A DNA stretch of 64,000 bases from Nitrospira moscoviensis (GTDB lineage Bacteria > Nitrospirota > Nitrospiria > Nitrospirales > Nitrospiraceae): NCBI RefSeq assembly GCF_001273775.1, contig NZ_CP011801.1:1900001-1964000 (forward strand), given 5' to 3'. This document shows positions 18,623 to 28,498 of this stretch, piece by piece. Positions within the stretch are counted from its first letter, which is position 1; each line of letters begins with the position of its first letter. Below the pieces are notes generated by a model. It was not told the DNA's origin and ran no database searches. It saw only the letters and a list, made by a program, of their open reading frames with translations. The position numbers were made by a program, and so were the translations under genes.

Positions 18623-19107
18623 GGTTTGAGACTCCGGATGCGGGCTTGCAGCCGGCGGGCGACCTCCGGATGCAGAAATTCGGTCAACGAGCCGCCGTGA
18701 ATCGCCACATCCTTGATGATGGTGGAGGAGAGATAGGAATATTCCTCGCTCGGCATCAGGAAGACCGTCTCGACGGTCTTGGCGAGTTTGCGATTGATCA
18801 ACGCCATTTGAAATTCGTGCTCGAAATCCGAGATTGCGCGCAGCCCGCGGATGATCGCGTGCGCGCCGGAGCGCTCCACGTAATCCACCAGCAGCCCCTC
18901 GAACGACGTGACCTCGACCTGCCCCACGTCCTTCATGACGAGCTTCACCATATCAAGGCGCTCGGCCAAATTGAAGAGCGGATGCTTGGCCGGATTGGGC
19001 GCGACCGCGACGACCACTTTGTCGAACACCCGCAGGCTGCGCGTGATGATGTCGGTGTGGCCGTGCGTGATCGGATCGAAGGTGCCGGGGTAGATGCCGA
19101 TCTTCAT
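18619..19107 (-). CDS. coaD: Phosphopantetheine adenylyltransferase
   Basis: 162 residues, full length. Transfers AMP from ATP to 4'-phosphopantetheine in coenzyme A synthesis, just before dephospho-CoA kinase. Signature elements are IYPGTFDPITHGHTDI (the T/HxGH nucleotidyl-transfer site), the RGLRAISDFEHEFQMA loop and SSTIIKD near the C-terminus. It overlaps rsmD upstream and aspC downstream by four bases each. CoaBC, two steps earlier, is encoded at 41.2-42.5 kb. Confidence 0.96.
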   Translation of the reverse strand: MKIGIYPGTFDPITHGHTDIITRSLRVFDKVVVAVAPNPAKHPLFNLAERLDMVKLVMKDVGQVEVTSFEGLLVDYVERSGAHAIIRGLRAISDFEHEFQMALINRKLAKTVETVFLMPSEEYSYLSSTIIKDVAIHGGSLTEFLHPEVARRLQARIRSLKP

Positions 19108-19673
19108 GGCGCGGCTCCCGCCGCCGGCGCATAGAGCGACAGGGACGTGTCGCCGTAGCGGTAGGCGTGAAGGAGCGCCCAGGCGCCGAGGTGCGCCGGC
19201 GGCGGAGTCTTCGTCGCATGTTCGATGATCACGCGGGCGTCCGGCGCAAGCAGAGTGTCATCCGCGACGGCGCTCACGAGCGCGGCGAACGCCGGCGCGT
19301 CGGCATAGGGCGGATCGGCAAAGACGATGTCGTAGGGTCCGTTCCACCGATCGCGCTGCCTGAGGAATTGCTGCACCGTTTGCGCCCGCACCATGATGTT
19401 CTTCGTCAGACCGCAATCCGCCACATTGTGGCGGAGCAACGCGAGCGCCTCGCGCTGGGACTCCACACAGGTCGCCTGCGCAGCGCCCCGGCTCACGGCT
19501 TCGATGCCGATCGCGCCGGTTCCGGCGTACAAATCGAGCAGGCGACAGCCGACGACGCGCGGGCCAAGAATGGAAAACAAGGCTTCCCGAACACGGTCAG
19601 AGGTGGGACGAAGCGCCGTCCCCCGAGGCCCGCGCAGCCGCCGGCCTCGATGGGTGCCAGCAATGACACGCAT
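19104..19673 (-). CDS. rsmD: 16S rRNA (guanine966-N2)-methyltransferase
   Basis: 189 residues. SAM-dependent methyltransferase that modifies G966 of 16S rRNA. Typical beginning MRVIAGTHRGRRLRGPRG, then TSDRVREALFSIL, the SAM site LLDLYAGTGAIGIEAVSRGA and the catalytic DPPY (VFADPPYAD). First gene of the coupled unit with coaD and aspC; the rsmD-coaD pair is conserved across many phyla. Its start lies near 19673 with a short leader before it. Confidence 0.94.
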   Translation of the reverse strand: MRVIAGTHRGRRLRGPRGTALRPTSDRVREALFSILGPRVVGCRLLDLYAGTGAIGIEAVSRGAAQATCVESQREALALLRHNVADCGLTKNIMVRAQTVQQFLRQRDRWNGPYDIVFADPPYADAPAFAALVSAVADDTLLAPDARVIIEHATKTPPPAHLGAWALLHAYRYGDTSLSLYAPAAGAAP

Positions 19674-19936
19674 ATCCCTGGACTTCTGCCTTTCGAAAAG
19701 CAGGAGACTCTAACATAGCGATTTTGAAGGGGTCAATAATGAGGAAATAGAGCGGGCGAGTGATGAGCTGCATGGCGATCCGGAAGAGTGCGGGTCACGC
19801 GGCTTGGATAATGGCCTTTCCGCAGCGAGAGGAGCGGGCTATAATGGGCGCTCCCGGATCGGCCGATCGTCCAGACCCGATCCGAGCAGGGGCCGGGCGC
19901 CGGCGGGCGGATCGGGTGGTGCGGGGGCCGGGGGTG

Positions 19937-20110
19937 TCAGCGCGCCGCGACCGGCTGGGGCTCACGCGCGGCGAGGCTCTTTCTCCGATTGTTGGAGATC
20001 GTGCGATCGATGATCGCGCCGCAGTTGATGCACTTCCAGGCGTAGAAAATGAGAAAGAAATCGGAGAACCGCTCCAGCATCATCAGGCCTTTGCACTTCG
20101 GACATTCCAT
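19937..20110 (-). CDS. Small zinc-ribbon protein
   Basis: 57 residues from ATG 20110, chosen because GGGAGGG lies four to five bases upstream; the frame continues upstream without a better start. It begins MECPKCKG and later has WKCINCGAIID, giving two Cys-x2-Cys pairs about 24 residues apart, separated by a hydrophobic stretch (FFLIFYAW). The tail is basic (NNRRKSLAARE). Such proteins are usually annotated hypothetical; nucleic-acid binding is possible. Confidence 0.65.
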   Translation of the reverse strand: MECPKCKGLMMLERFSDFFLIFYAWKCINCGAIIDRTISNNRRKSLAAREPQPVAAR

Positions 20111-20170
20111 CGAACCCTCCCAGGGTGACAACGTGTACAGCTGGTGCCGCAATCAAGCAAGAGCTGCACC

Positions 20171-20191
20171 AAATTGTCATGAATCGACAAT
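20171..20191. promoter_or_regulatory. Operator-like palindrome upstream of the zinc-ribbon gene and radC
   Basis: AATTGTC and GACAATT are perfect inverted 7-mers around a 7-base spacer, lying in the divergent gap between the zinc-ribbon gene (-) and radC (+). It is AT-rich compared with its surroundings. Possible repressor site; no regulator can be named. Confidence 0.4.
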
Positions 20192-20298
20192 TCAATGGTT
20201 TAGAGCTACGTAGTTGTCTCAGGGGGAAAAAACGGCCCGGTCCGGCAGTACAAAAACGTTCGAGGTGTCATTTTTTTGTGCACTGAGGCGGGGGATTC

Positions 20299-21012
20299 AT
20301 GACGGTCAACGGGCACCGGCGGGGAATTACGTACTGGCCTGAAACGGAACGGCCCCGTGAACGGTTGCTCGCCAAGGGCCCGCAGGCGCTCACCGAAGCG
20401 CAACTGCTCGCCATTCTGTTGCGGACGGGCCGGCGCGACTCCTCCGCCGTCCAGGTCGCCATGGAACTCCTCCACCGGGTGGGTGGGGTGGGAGGGTTGG
20501 CGAAGTGCGGCATCGAGGAGCTCTGTCACATTCCGGGAGTCGGACCGGCGAAGGCGGCGCAACTCAAGGCGGCGATCGAACTGGGCCGGCGGACGCTGGC
20601 CGAACCCCTCTCGACCGGCACGCGGATCACCTGCAGCCAGGATCTCTTCAAACATTTCCATCCTACCCTCCGCGATCTCAAACATGAAGTCTTCAAAGTC
20701 GTACTGCTCGACGCCAAGCACACCATCCTGAAAGAAGCGACGGTGTCCGAGGGAAGCCTCACGCTGAGCATCGTCCACCCGCGCGAAGTCTTCGCGCTCG
20801 CCGTGCGGGAGTCCGCCGCGAGCGTCATTGTTCTCCATAACCATCCGAGCGGCGATCCGACGCCGAGCCCCGAAGACCGGCAGTTGACCGATCGGTTGGT
20901 CGCCGCCGGGCGGGTGCTCGGCATTCGCGTCCTGGATCATCTCGTCATGGGCGACGGAAAGTATGTGAGCTTTGCGGATCAAGGCTGGCTCACGGGACAG
21001 GGGAATGACTAG
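20299..21012 (+). CDS. radC: RadC-family JAB/MPN-domain protein
   Basis: 237 residues. N-terminal UPF0758 helix-hairpin-helix region (RPRERLLAKGPQALTEAQLLAI; IPGVGPAKAAQLKAAIELG), followed by a JAB1/MPN metal-binding domain with HNHPSGDPTPSPED, whose two His and Asp fit a zinc metallohydrolase site. Despite its name the family has no proven role in recombination repair; its members are common near DNA-processing and mobile genes. It stands alone between divergent and downstream genes. Confidence 0.92.
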   Translation: MTVNGHRRGITYWPETERPRERLLAKGPQALTEAQLLAILLRTGRRDSSAVQVAMELLHRVGGVGGLAKCGIEELCHIPGVGPAKAAQLKAAIELGRRTLAEPLSTGTRITCSQDLFKHFHPTLRDLKHEVFKVVLLDAKHTILKEATVSEGSLTLSIVHPREVFALAVRESAASVIVLHNHPSGDPTPSPEDRQLTDRLVAAGRVLGIRVLDHLVMGDGKYVSFADQGWLTGQGND

Positions 21013-21104
21013 CTGTTCACCGACCGGGCAGCGGCCTACATACTAAGCTAAGCGAGAAGGAGCGCGATGCACTAACGCCATTTATTCATTGAGGAGGGCA
21101 CGCC

Positions 21105-23207
21105 ATGGAAGCACCCCGTGTGGAGCCCGTCAGAAATGTCGCGATTGTGTCCAGCGCCGGCGCGGGTAAGACCTCGCTCAGCGAGGCCTTGCTCTATGTG
21201 AGCGGTGCGATTCCCACCCTCGGTTCCGTCCCCCACGGCACGACCGTCTCCGACTTTGAGCCGGAAGAGCTCCACCACCATAGTTCGGCCAGCACCAGCC
21301 TCCTGCACTACCGATGGGGCACGATCACGATCAACCTCCTGGATCCACCGGGGGCGCTCAGCCTCCTGGGCGAACCGCTTGCGGCGTTGCGGGCCGTCGA
21401 TGCCGTGATCATCGTCCTGAACGGCCAGGCGGGGGTCCGCACCGAACTCGCACGGGTCTGGGCCCGCATCCACGCGCTGGCATTACCCTGTTTAGTCTTC
21501 GTCAACGGCTTGGATCGGGAAGGCGTGTCCTTTCCGGAGGCCCTGGAGGTCTGCCGGAAACAGTTGGACTGCCCGCCCGTCCCGATGACGCTGCCTCTCA
21601 ATCCAGGACCCGGGATCGACGCGGTCCTCGACGTCCGTCGCGGGACGCTCATCCGATCCGGGCCGGCGTCGCCCAAAGCCGACCAGCTGCCGATTCCGCC
21701 CGAGCTCGAGGGGCTCTATCGCGACGCGCGCAAGCAGCTGATCGAGGCGGTCGCGGAAAGCGACGAACAGCTGCTGGAGGCCTACGTAGGGCAAGGGGAC
21801 TTGAGCCACGAGGATCTCCTGCGCGGCCTGCGCGCCGACGTCCTGACAAGGCAGTTTCTTCCCGTCTATGCCGGCTCCGCCATACGAAATGTCGGCGTCT
21901 GGTCGATCGCGGACGCCATCGAGACGCTTCTGCCCTCTCCCGAGGAGCGGGCGGCCGGCCATCCCTTTGAAGGCCGGCATCCGGAGACAGGGGAGGTCGG
22001 TGTCCGCAAGGGGAACGCCACGGAACCGTTCTCGGCCTACGTCTTCAAAACGCTCATCGATCCCTTCGTCGGGCGACTCTCCTACTGCCGAGTGGTGTCC
22101 GGGACGGTCCAGGCGGATACCACCGTCTTCAACGCCACGCGGCACGTGCGCGAGAAACTCGGACACTTCTACGCCGTTCTCGGAAAGAGACATACGGCCG
22201 TGTCGGCGGCCCGGGCGGGGGAAATCATCGCGATCGGGAAATTGAAAGACACGCAGGCCGGCGACACGCTGTGCCAGGAGAGCGACCCCATCTGCTATCC
22301 GGGGCTCGATTTGCCGCGGCCGGTGTTGTCGTTCGCGATCGACGCCAAGTCGAAAGCCGAGATCGACAAAGTCAGCCTGGGTCTGCACAAGCTCATTGAG
22401 GAAGATCCGACGCTCGCCTTCGTGCGCAATGCGGACACCAAGGAGATGGTCCTGAGCGGGCTCGGCCAATTGCACATCGATCTGGCGCTGGAGAAGCTCC
22501 ACCGGAAGTTCGGCGCAGATGTGACGCTCCATACACCGAAAATTCCGTATCGCGAAACGATCAAGACGGCGGCCCAGGCGCAGGGGAAATATAAAAAACA
22601 GACCGGCGGACACGGGCAATACGGCGACTGCTGGCTGGAGCTCACGCCGCTGCCGCGCGGGGAGGGGTTCGTCTTCGAAAGCCGGGTCGTCGGCGGGGCG
22701 ATTCCGCGCAATTTCATTCCGGCGATTGAGAAGGGCGTGGTCGAAGCGATGCACGAAGGCGTGCTCAGCGGCTTTCCCGTTGTGGACGTGCGCGTCGCCG
22801 TCTACGACGGGTCCTACCACGTCGTGGATTCGTCGGAAATGTCGTTCAAGATCGCCGGCTCGATGGCGTTCAAAAAGGCGATGGAGAGCGCGCATCCGGT
22901 GCTGCTTGAGCCGATGATGACGGTCGAGATCGACGTCCCGACCGACGCCGTCGGCGCCGTGATGGGGGATTTGAACGCGCGGCGCGGGCGGATCCTCTCC
23001 GTCCGCGCCAACGACCACGCGGAGCAGATTACGGCGCTGGTGCCGCTGGCGGAAATGCTCAAATATGCGCCGGCGCTGAATGCCATGACGGGGGGACGAG
23101 GGAGCTATGTGATGGACTTCGCGCGCTATGAGGAAGTGCCGCGCGAGCTGGCCGGCAAGCTTATCGAGCAGCACAAAGCCGACCGCCAGGCGGTCGCTGC
23201 CCATTGA
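21105..23207 (+). CDS. Elongation factor G-like GTPase (FusA paralogue)
   Basis: 700 residues with a GAGGAGGGC ribosome site. It has all EF-G domains (GTPase, beta-barrel, III-V), ending in the usual domain IV-V sequences (GGHGQYGD, RGRILSVRANDH, APLNA-like MLKYAPALNAMTGGRG). The GTPase motifs are atypical: P-loop SSAGAGKTS instead of AHIDAGKTT, DPPG instead of DTPG and NGLD instead of NKMD. This is the pattern of the EF-G-like subfamily, whose members are not the main translocase. Role unknown; ribosome-associated function is likely. Confidence 0.9.
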   Translation: MEAPRVEPVRNVAIVSSAGAGKTSLSEALLYVSGAIPTLGSVPHGTTVSDFEPEELHHHSSASTSLLHYRWGTITINLLDPPGALSLLGEPLAALRAVDAVIIVLNGQAGVRTELARVWARIHALALPCLVFVNGLDREGVSFPEALEVCRKQLDCPPVPMTLPLNPGPGIDAVLDVRRGTLIRSGPASPKADQLPIPPELEGLYRDARKQLIEAVAESDEQLLEAYVGQGDLSHEDLLRGLRADVLTRQFLPVYAGSAIRNVGVWSIADAIETLLPSPEERAAGHPFEGRHPETGEVGVRKGNATEPFSAYVFKTLIDPFVGRLSYCRVVSGTVQADTTVFNATRHVREKLGHFYAVLGKRHTAVSAARAGEIIAIGKLKDTQAGDTLCQESDPICYPGLDLPRPVLSFAIDAKSKAEIDKVSLGLHKLIEEDPTLAFVRNADTKEMVLSGLGQLHIDLALEKLHRKFGADVTLHTPKIPYRETIKTAAQAQGKYKKQTGGHGQYGDCWLELTPLPRGEGFVFESRVVGGAIPRNFIPAIEKGVVEAMHEGVLSGFPVVDVRVAVYDGSYHVVDSSEMSFKIAGSMAFKKAMESAHPVLLEPMMTVEIDVPTDAVGAVMGDLNARRGRILSVRANDHAEQITALVPLAEMLKYAPALNAMTGGRGSYVMDFARYEEVPRELAGKLIEQHKADRQAVAAH

Positions 23208-23254
23208 TCGAACGTCCAGTTGGTACAGGCTGCGGGTGGACCTTTTAGAGCCTG

Positions 23255-24646
23255 TCATTCGGTCGATTTGAGGACGACGTAGAACGCGCGGTTCTCGCGG
23301 AGGACGCGCAGCAGCACCGTATCGCCGCGCCGGACGCGGGACAGGGCGGACGTGAACTCGCCGACGGAGCTCACCTCGGCGCGATTCACTTCCTTGATCA
23401 AGTCGCCTTCCCGCAGGCCTTCGGCGTGCGCCAAGCTGCTGGGCTCCACCTTCGTGATGAGCACGCCTTTCGGCTCGCGCAGTTTGAACTTGTCGGCCAA
23501 TCCGGCGGTGAGATCCTGGACGTCGAGCCCGAGCTTCATTTCGGTCTTGGCCTGCGGGATGGAGGCCACGACGGCCGCATCCCGGCGCTCGCTCAAAGGG
23601 ACGTCGAGCACGACATGCTGTAAGTCACGGACGACCTCGATCTTCGATGTGGCACCCGGAGGCAGCGCGCCGATGAGCCGCGACAGTTTGTTGGGCGAAT
23701 CCACGACCGCGCCGTCGATCCGGATAATGATATCGCCCGGTTTGATGCCGGCCGCCGCCGCCGGGTCTTTGTCGAACACCTCGTTGACTAAGACCCCTTC
23801 GCCTTCGTTGACGCCGAACTTCTTGGCGAGCTCGGGCGTCAAGGGCTGAATCCCCACGCCGAGCCAGCCGCGGACCACCTTGCCCTTCGCGATGAGCTGA
23901 TCGATAACCTGTTTCGCCATGTTCGATGGAATGGCGAACCCGATGCCCTGCGCGAAGTTGATGATGGCGGTGTTGATGCCGATCACCTCACCGCGGAGAT
24001 TGAAGAGCGGGCCGCCGGAATTGCCGGGATTGATCGACGCATCGGTTTGAATGAAATTCTCATACCGTGACAGATTGATGTTTTCCCGCCCGATCCCGCT
24101 GACGACGCCGAGCGTCACCGTCCGATCGAGCCCGAACGGGTTGCCGACCGCGAGCACCCACTGGCCGACTTTGACCGTGGAGGAATCGCCGAACCGCGCG
24201 CTGGGGAGCGGCCGATCCGCCGTCACTTTCAACAACGCCAGATCGGTGTCCGGATCCTTGCCGATCACGTGGGCGATCAGCTTCGTCTTGTCGGACAGTC
24301 GCACTTCAACCTCGGCGGCATCGCCAATCACATGATTGTTGGTGACGATATGGCCCTCGCTGTCCACGATGAGGCCGGACCCGGATCCCGGCGTGTTGGG
24401 CGGAATGCGTTCACTTCCCAGCTCGCGGCTGCGGCCGATCCCTTGCAGCGGAAAGAGGTTCACGACGGAGGGCTTGGCCTGTTCGGCGAGCTCGGTGATG
24501 ACGGTCTGGATTTCTTCCAGCATGCGGATGCCGGGCGAGTCTTTGAGCCCCACCCCGGCAGCCGGGTCCGCGGTGGCAACCCCGGGGAGCACGAGGCACA
24601 GGCTCACCGCGGTCACGCAGGAGCCGATGAAGCGAGATGTCGTCAT
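23255..24646 (-). CDS. Periplasmic serine endoprotease, DegP/HtrA family
   Basis: 463 residues: signal peptide (cleavage near ADPAAG, about residue 27), trypsin-like protease domain and two PDZ domains. Catalytic triad His in TNNHV, Asp in DTDLALLKV and Ser in GNSGGPL are all present. The first PDZ begins at GWLGVGIQPL, the second near LGLDVQDLTAG. It degrades or refolds damaged envelope proteins. It follows an RCK_C protein gene on the same strand (76-base gap). Confidence 0.94.
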   Translation of the reverse strand: MTTSRFIGSCVTAVSLCLVLPGVATADPAAGVGLKDSPGIRMLEEIQTVITELAEQAKPSVVNLFPLQGIGRSRELGSERIPPNTPGSGSGLIVDSEGHIVTNNHVIGDAAEVEVRLSDKTKLIAHVIGKDPDTDLALLKVTADRPLPSARFGDSSTVKVGQWVLAVGNPFGLDRTVTLGVVSGIGRENINLSRYENFIQTDASINPGNSGGPLFNLRGEVIGINTAIINFAQGIGFAIPSNMAKQVIDQLIAKGKVVRGWLGVGIQPLTPELAKKFGVNEGEGVLVNEVFDKDPAAAAGIKPGDIIIRIDGAVVDSPNKLSRLIGALPPGATSKIEVVRDLQHVVLDVPLSERRDAAVVASIPQAKTEMKLGLDVQDLTAGLADKFKLREPKGVLITKVEPSSLAHAEGLREGDLIKEVNRAEVSSVGEFTSALSRVRRGDTVLLRVLRENRAFYVVLKSTE

Positions 24647-24722
24647 GCGCGCCCTGTCGTCTATCGAGGCGTCATTGTATCCGAATCCGGGGCGATGTGC
24701 CTACTGGCGGCCGGCACACAGT

Positions 24723-25370
24723 TCATCCCGACTTTGAAACCGTGCGGCTCATGATGGTCGGACCGGTGAACCACGCCGTGACCCGATCGAGGTCCGCTTG
24801 CAGGCCGATGAGCACGACGATGTCGTCCGGCCGGAATACCAAGTCCTCGCCCGGAGGCAAGAGAAAGGGCCCGCGCAAGACGGTGGCGATATGGACCGAG
24901 GGCGGCCGCGGACAGGCGCGGACGCGCTGGCCGACCGCCGGCGCGCCGCGCGGAACCAAGAGCCGTTCGATGCCGGCCGACCGGAGACTCAGGTCGCATT
25001 GCAGGCGCAGCAAATCCTGATGGATCGCTTCAAGTTTGAGCGCGCGGATTTGGGCGTCGATCCGAACCAGCGACTGCTTGAGGTCCTGAACGCGGCCGGC
25101 CGCGCGGGTCAGCACGGCATCGAATGCGCTCAGACCTGCATCGGCCTCTCCGCGTACGAGAAACCGGCGGGCGACGCGGTCCACCACGTCCTGACCGACG
25201 TCGCCCGCGATCCGGTCCATCCGTTCTAAAAGCATCGCCGCCTGCCAGTGCAGGCGGATGATCTGCACCTTGCGGTTCACACGCTCGGCGATCGCCAGCA
25301 GGGTTTCGTAGAGCGCGCTGCCGGTGATCGACAGCTCTTTATGGACGCGGCCCAGTAGCTCAAGACTCAT
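24723..25370 (-). CDS. Helical (PhoU-like) plus RCK_C (TrkA-C) regulatory protein
   Basis: 215 residues. The N-terminal 130 residues are all-helical with Leu/Arg heptads, resembling PhoU-type domains. The C-terminal 80 residues ([31 protein letters not shown]) look like an RCK_C/TrkA-C ligand domain, the regulatory module of K+ channels and some antiporters. No membrane segment, so probably a cytoplasmic partner of a transporter encoded elsewhere. Divergent from pgm, with the htrA-type gene downstream. Confidence 0.6.
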   Translation of the reverse strand: MSLELLGRVHKELSITGSALYETLLAIAERVNRKVQIIRLHWQAAMLLERMDRIAGDVGQDVVDRVARRFLVRGEADAGLSAFDAVLTRAAGRVQDLKQSLVRIDAQIRALKLEAIHQDLLRLQCDLSLRSAGIERLLVPRGAPAVGQRVRACPRPPSVHIATVLRGPFLLPPGEDLVFRPDDIVVLIGLQADLDRVTAWFTGPTIMSRTVSKSG

Positions 25371-25602
25371 GTCTGATAAGGATGATTATGTTAACTGTCA
25401 TCTCTTCCGGCTACGCGACCTGCCGCGCCATCTCCCCGGACGACGCTGGTTTCATTTACTCTCCTCCCCCTGCGGCGTCAACCTCCGCGTGCCTTTCTCA
25501 CCGCCGGTCAGCGTTCTGGAAAGAAACGTTGACACCGGCCGGTCACGCCATGCAACGTACGCCTGTAGCGATCACAGACTGCGCCCAAGGAGATGTTTCG
25601 CC

Positions 25603-27246
25603 ATGTCGCTCCATCCATTGGCCGGCAAGCCGGCTCCCGTATCCATGCTGGTCGATGTCCCGCACCTCCTGGCGGCCTATACAGAGCAACCCGATGTCAA
25701 TGTCCCGCAGCAGCGGGTTTCATTTGGCACATCTGGACATCGCGGCTCATCCCTCAAGCGCAGCTTTAACGAGCGGCACGTTCTTGCCGTGACTCAAGCG
25801 GTCTGTGAGTATCGTGCGGCGCAGAAGACCACCGGACCATTGTTTCTCGGGATGGATACCCATGCGCTGTCGCGGCCCGCATTTGAAACCGCGCTCGAGG
25901 TCCTGGCGGCCAATCGCGTTGAGGTCAGGATCGACCGAGACGGCGGCTTCACGCCGACGCCGGTCATCTCCCATGCCATTCTGACGTATAACCGCGGCCG
26001 AACAGCGGGATTGGCCGACGGCATTGTCATTACCCCTTCCCACAATCCACCGGAAGACGGCGGCATCAAGTACAACCCGCCGGAGGGCGGTCCGGCCGAC
26101 ACGGACGTCACCAAGTGGATCGAGTCGCGCGCCAACGCGCTCTTGGCGGCGCAACTCCACGGCGTCGCTCGGATGCCGTACGAGCAGGCCCGGCGCACGT
26201 CCACCGTCCATGGGCACGACTATGTCGGCGCCTATGTCGGCGACCTGGCGCAGGTGATCGATCTGGACGCCATCAAACAGGCCCGGCTTCAGCTCGGCGT
26301 CGATCCCCTCGGCGGCTCAGGCGTGGCCTATTGGAAGCCGATCGCCGATCGCTATGGACTGAACATTGAGATCGTGAATCCATCCGTGGATCCCACCTTC
26401 CGCTTCATGCCGCTCGATTGGGACGGCAAGATTCGGATGGACTGCTCATCGCCCTATGCCATGGCCAACCTCATCGCGCTCAAAGACCGCTTCGATGTCG
26501 CCTTCGGCAACGATGCGGACAACGATCGGCATGGCATCGTGACGAAGTCTGGCGGTCTGATGAACCCCAATCATTATTTGGCGGCCGCCATTTTTTACCT
26601 CTTTTCTCACCGACCCGGGTGGACGGTCGGCGCCGGCATCGGCAAAACGCTGGTGAGCAGCAGTCTCATCGATCGCGTAGCGGCCAAACTGACTCGTCGA
26701 CTGGTGGAGGTGCCGGTCGGCTTCAAATGGTTTGTGCCGGGTTTGCTGGAGGGATCGCTGGGATTCGGCGGGGAAGAAAGCGCGGGAGCGTCGTTCTTAC
26801 GGCGCGACGGCACCGTCTGGACGACCGACAAGGACGGGATCATTATGGATTTACTGGCCGCCGAGATGATGGCGAAGACCGGGCGCGATCTGTCCGAATG
26901 GTATCGGCAGCTCACCGAGGACTTGGGCGAGCCGGTCTACGAGCGGATCGACGCCGCCGCGATGCCGGAGCAAAAGGCGATTCTCGCCAACCTATCCCCG
27001 GATCAAGTGAAGGCGACTCACCTCGCCGGGGACCCCATCACCGCCATGCTGACGACCGCGCCGGGCAACGGCGCCGCGATCGGCGGCCTCAAAGTCGTCA
27101 CGGAACACGGCTGGTTCGCCGCCCGCCCGTCGGGCACCGAGGATGTATACAAGCTCTATGCGGAAAGCTTCCGCGGAAAGGAGCACTTGAAGCGGATTCA
27201 GGTGGAAGCGCAAAGCCTCATTGGTCGTGTGCTATCCGGCAAATAA
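25603..27246 (+). CDS. pgm: Phosphoglucomutase, alpha-D-glucose specific
   Basis: 547 residues from ATG 25603, which has AAGGAG ten bases upstream and begins [12 protein letters not shown] as in E. coli Pgm; the frame is open further upstream but that part has no homology. Interconverts glucose-1-P and glucose-6-P. Motifs: [11 protein letters not shown], the active-site phosphoserine loop [17 protein letters not shown], metal-binding DADNDRH, the sugar-binding [10 protein letters not shown] and the phosphate-binding RPSGTED. Its stop codon is one base from the lipA stop (convergent). Confidence 0.95.
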   Translation: MSLHPLAGKPAPVSMLVDVPHLLAAYTEQPDVNVPQQRVSFGTSGHRGSSLKRSFNERHVLAVTQAVCEYRAAQKTTGPLFLGMDTHALSRPAFETALEVLAANRVEVRIDRDGGFTPTPVISHAILTYNRGRTAGLADGIVITPSHNPPEDGGIKYNPPEGGPADTDVTKWIESRANALLAAQLHGVARMPYEQARRTSTVHGHDYVGAYVGDLAQVIDLDAIKQARLQLGVDPLGGSGVAYWKPIADRYGLNIEIVNPSVDPTFRFMPLDWDGKIRMDCSSPYAMANLIALKDRFDVAFGNDADNDRHGIVTKSGGLMNPNHYLAAAIFYLFSHRPGWTVGAGIGKTLVSSSLIDRVAAKLTRRLVEVPVGFKWFVPGLLEGSLGFGGEESAGASFLRRDGTVWTTDKDGIIMDLLAAEMMAKTGRDLSEWYRQLTEDLGEPVYERIDAAAMPEQKAILANLSPDQVKATHLAGDPITAMLTTAPGNGAAIGGLKVVTEHGWFAARPSGTEDVYKLYAESFRGKEHLKRIQVEAQSLIGRVLSGK

Positions 27247-27247
27247 A

Positions 27248-28126
27248 TCAGGAAATCTGTTGCTCCGCATGGTAGGAGCTGCGGACCAGCGGGCCGGATT
27301 CGACGTGGTGGAAGCCCATCGCGATGCCCTCTTCTTTCAGCACGGCGAACTCCGACGGGTCATAAAAGCGGGCGACCGGCAGATGGGCTTTCGTCGGCTG
27401 AAGGTACTGGCCGATGGTGAGGATGTCGCACTCGACCGCGCGCAGATCGCGCATCACCTCGCGGGCTTCGTCCAACGTCTCGCCCATGCCGACAATGAGT
27501 CCCGATTTTGTCGTCATCCCCTCCCGCTTCGCGCTGTGAAGGAGCGCGAGCGACCGCTGATACTTGCCTTGCGGCCGGAGGGATGGGAACAAGCGCCGCA
27601 CCGTTTCGATATTGTGATTGAGAATCTCCGGCTGTTCCCGGCACACGATGCGCAGCGCGGCTTCATCGCCTTCAAAATCCGGAATCAACACCTCAATGGT
27701 GCAGGCGGGGCTCAGCCGTCTCACCTCACGGATGGTCGCGGCGAAGGTGGCGGCGCCGCCGTCGTCCAATTCGTCCCGATTCACGGACGTGATCACGGCA
27801 TGGCGCAGTCCCAACGCCTGCACCGCCTCGGCCACTCGGCGCGGCTCATCGGGATCGACCGCCTTCGGCCGCCCCGTCTCCACCGAGCAGTAATGGCAGC
27901 GTCTCGTACAGATCTCGCCCAGGATGAGAAACGTGGCCGTGCGGGCGTTCCAACACTCCCAGCGATTCGGACAGCGGGCCTCTTCGCAGATGGTGTGCAA
28001 CCGAAGCCGGTCCATCGTCTGCTTGATATCGAGATAATCCGGGCCGGTCGTCGCCCGTACCTTGAACCACGCGGGTAACCGCGGGCGGTGTGCAGTGCGA
28101 AGCTCGTCGACGGGGATCAAACGCAT
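27248..28126 (-). CDS. lipA: Lipoyl synthase
   Basis: 292 residues. Radical SAM enzyme inserting two sulfurs into octanoyl groups on lipoyl domains. All three diagnostic Cys sets are visible: auxiliary cluster CEEARCPNRWEC, radical SAM CTRRCHYC and the C-terminal RSSYHA with its Ser ligand. Last gene of a minus-strand operon with Mrp (Fe-S cluster carrier), a Rieske protein and two small unknown proteins; the preceding stop is four bases away. Pairing of Mrp with a Fe-S enzyme makes functional sense. Confidence 0.97.
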   Translation of the reverse strand: MRLIPVDELRTAHRPRLPAWFKVRATTGPDYLDIKQTMDRLRLHTICEEARCPNRWECWNARTATFLILGEICTRRCHYCSVETGRPKAVDPDEPRRVAEAVQALGLRHAVITSVNRDELDDGGAATFAATIREVRRLSPACTIEVLIPDFEGDEAALRIVCREQPEILNHNIETVRRLFPSLRPQGKYQRSLALLHSAKREGMTTKSGLIVGMGETLDEAREVMRDLRAVECDILTIGQYLQPTKAHLPVARFYDPSEFAVLKEEGIAMGFHHVESGPLVRSSYHAEQQIS

Positions 28127-28130
28127 CGGG

Positions 28131-28493
28131 CTACTCGTTCGCCGCAGAGGGACGGAACCATGCGGCCAGCTTGACCCACCATCCGTTCGCCTGCGGCGCC
28201 GGTGGCGGGTCCGGATACTCGACCCAGGGCTCCTGCGAGCCGAGATACTGGCCGGAACGAAAAGTCATTTGTGTGCGGAGCCGGCGATATCCCTCCGCAT
28301 GGAGCTGCCGGATCAACCGGTGCAGCGCCTCGTCCTGTCCCCGGCACACTTCGGTGGCAAGGCGAAGCGTTTCGTAGCGGAGCACGGCGCGGTAGCCCGC
28401 CTCTTCCGGTTCCAGTTCCACGGGACGGCTGAAGCCGCGTTCCTTGTGATCGAAGCCGGCGAGCTGGTATCGGTCCGGGCTGCACGGCCCCAT
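28131..28493 (-). CDS. Unknown small protein of the mrp-lipA operon
   Basis: 120 residues from ATG 28493, with GGAG eight bases upstream inside the previous gene's end. The frame is open further back but the upstream part is antisense-like filler. I do not recognise it. It contains a helical central region (EAGYRAVLRYETLRLATEV), a basic stretch (LHAEGYRRLRTQMTFRSGQ) and a Pro/Trp-rich end (WVEYPDPPPAPQANGWW). No signal peptide or metal motif. Probably co-translated with its neighbours. Confidence 0.6.
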   Translation of the reverse strand: MGPCSPDRYQLAGFDHKERGFSRPVELEPEEAGYRAVLRYETLRLATEVCRGQDEALHRLIRQLHAEGYRRLRTQMTFRSGQYLGSQEPWVEYPDPPPAPQANGWWVKLAAWFRPSAANE

Positions 28494-28498
28494 AGACG

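Noticed and set aside
21492..23258. 588-codon frame antisense to the EF-G-like gene
   Set aside because: Shadow of a recognised GTPase with complete domains; the antisense product is His/Arg-rich without structure.
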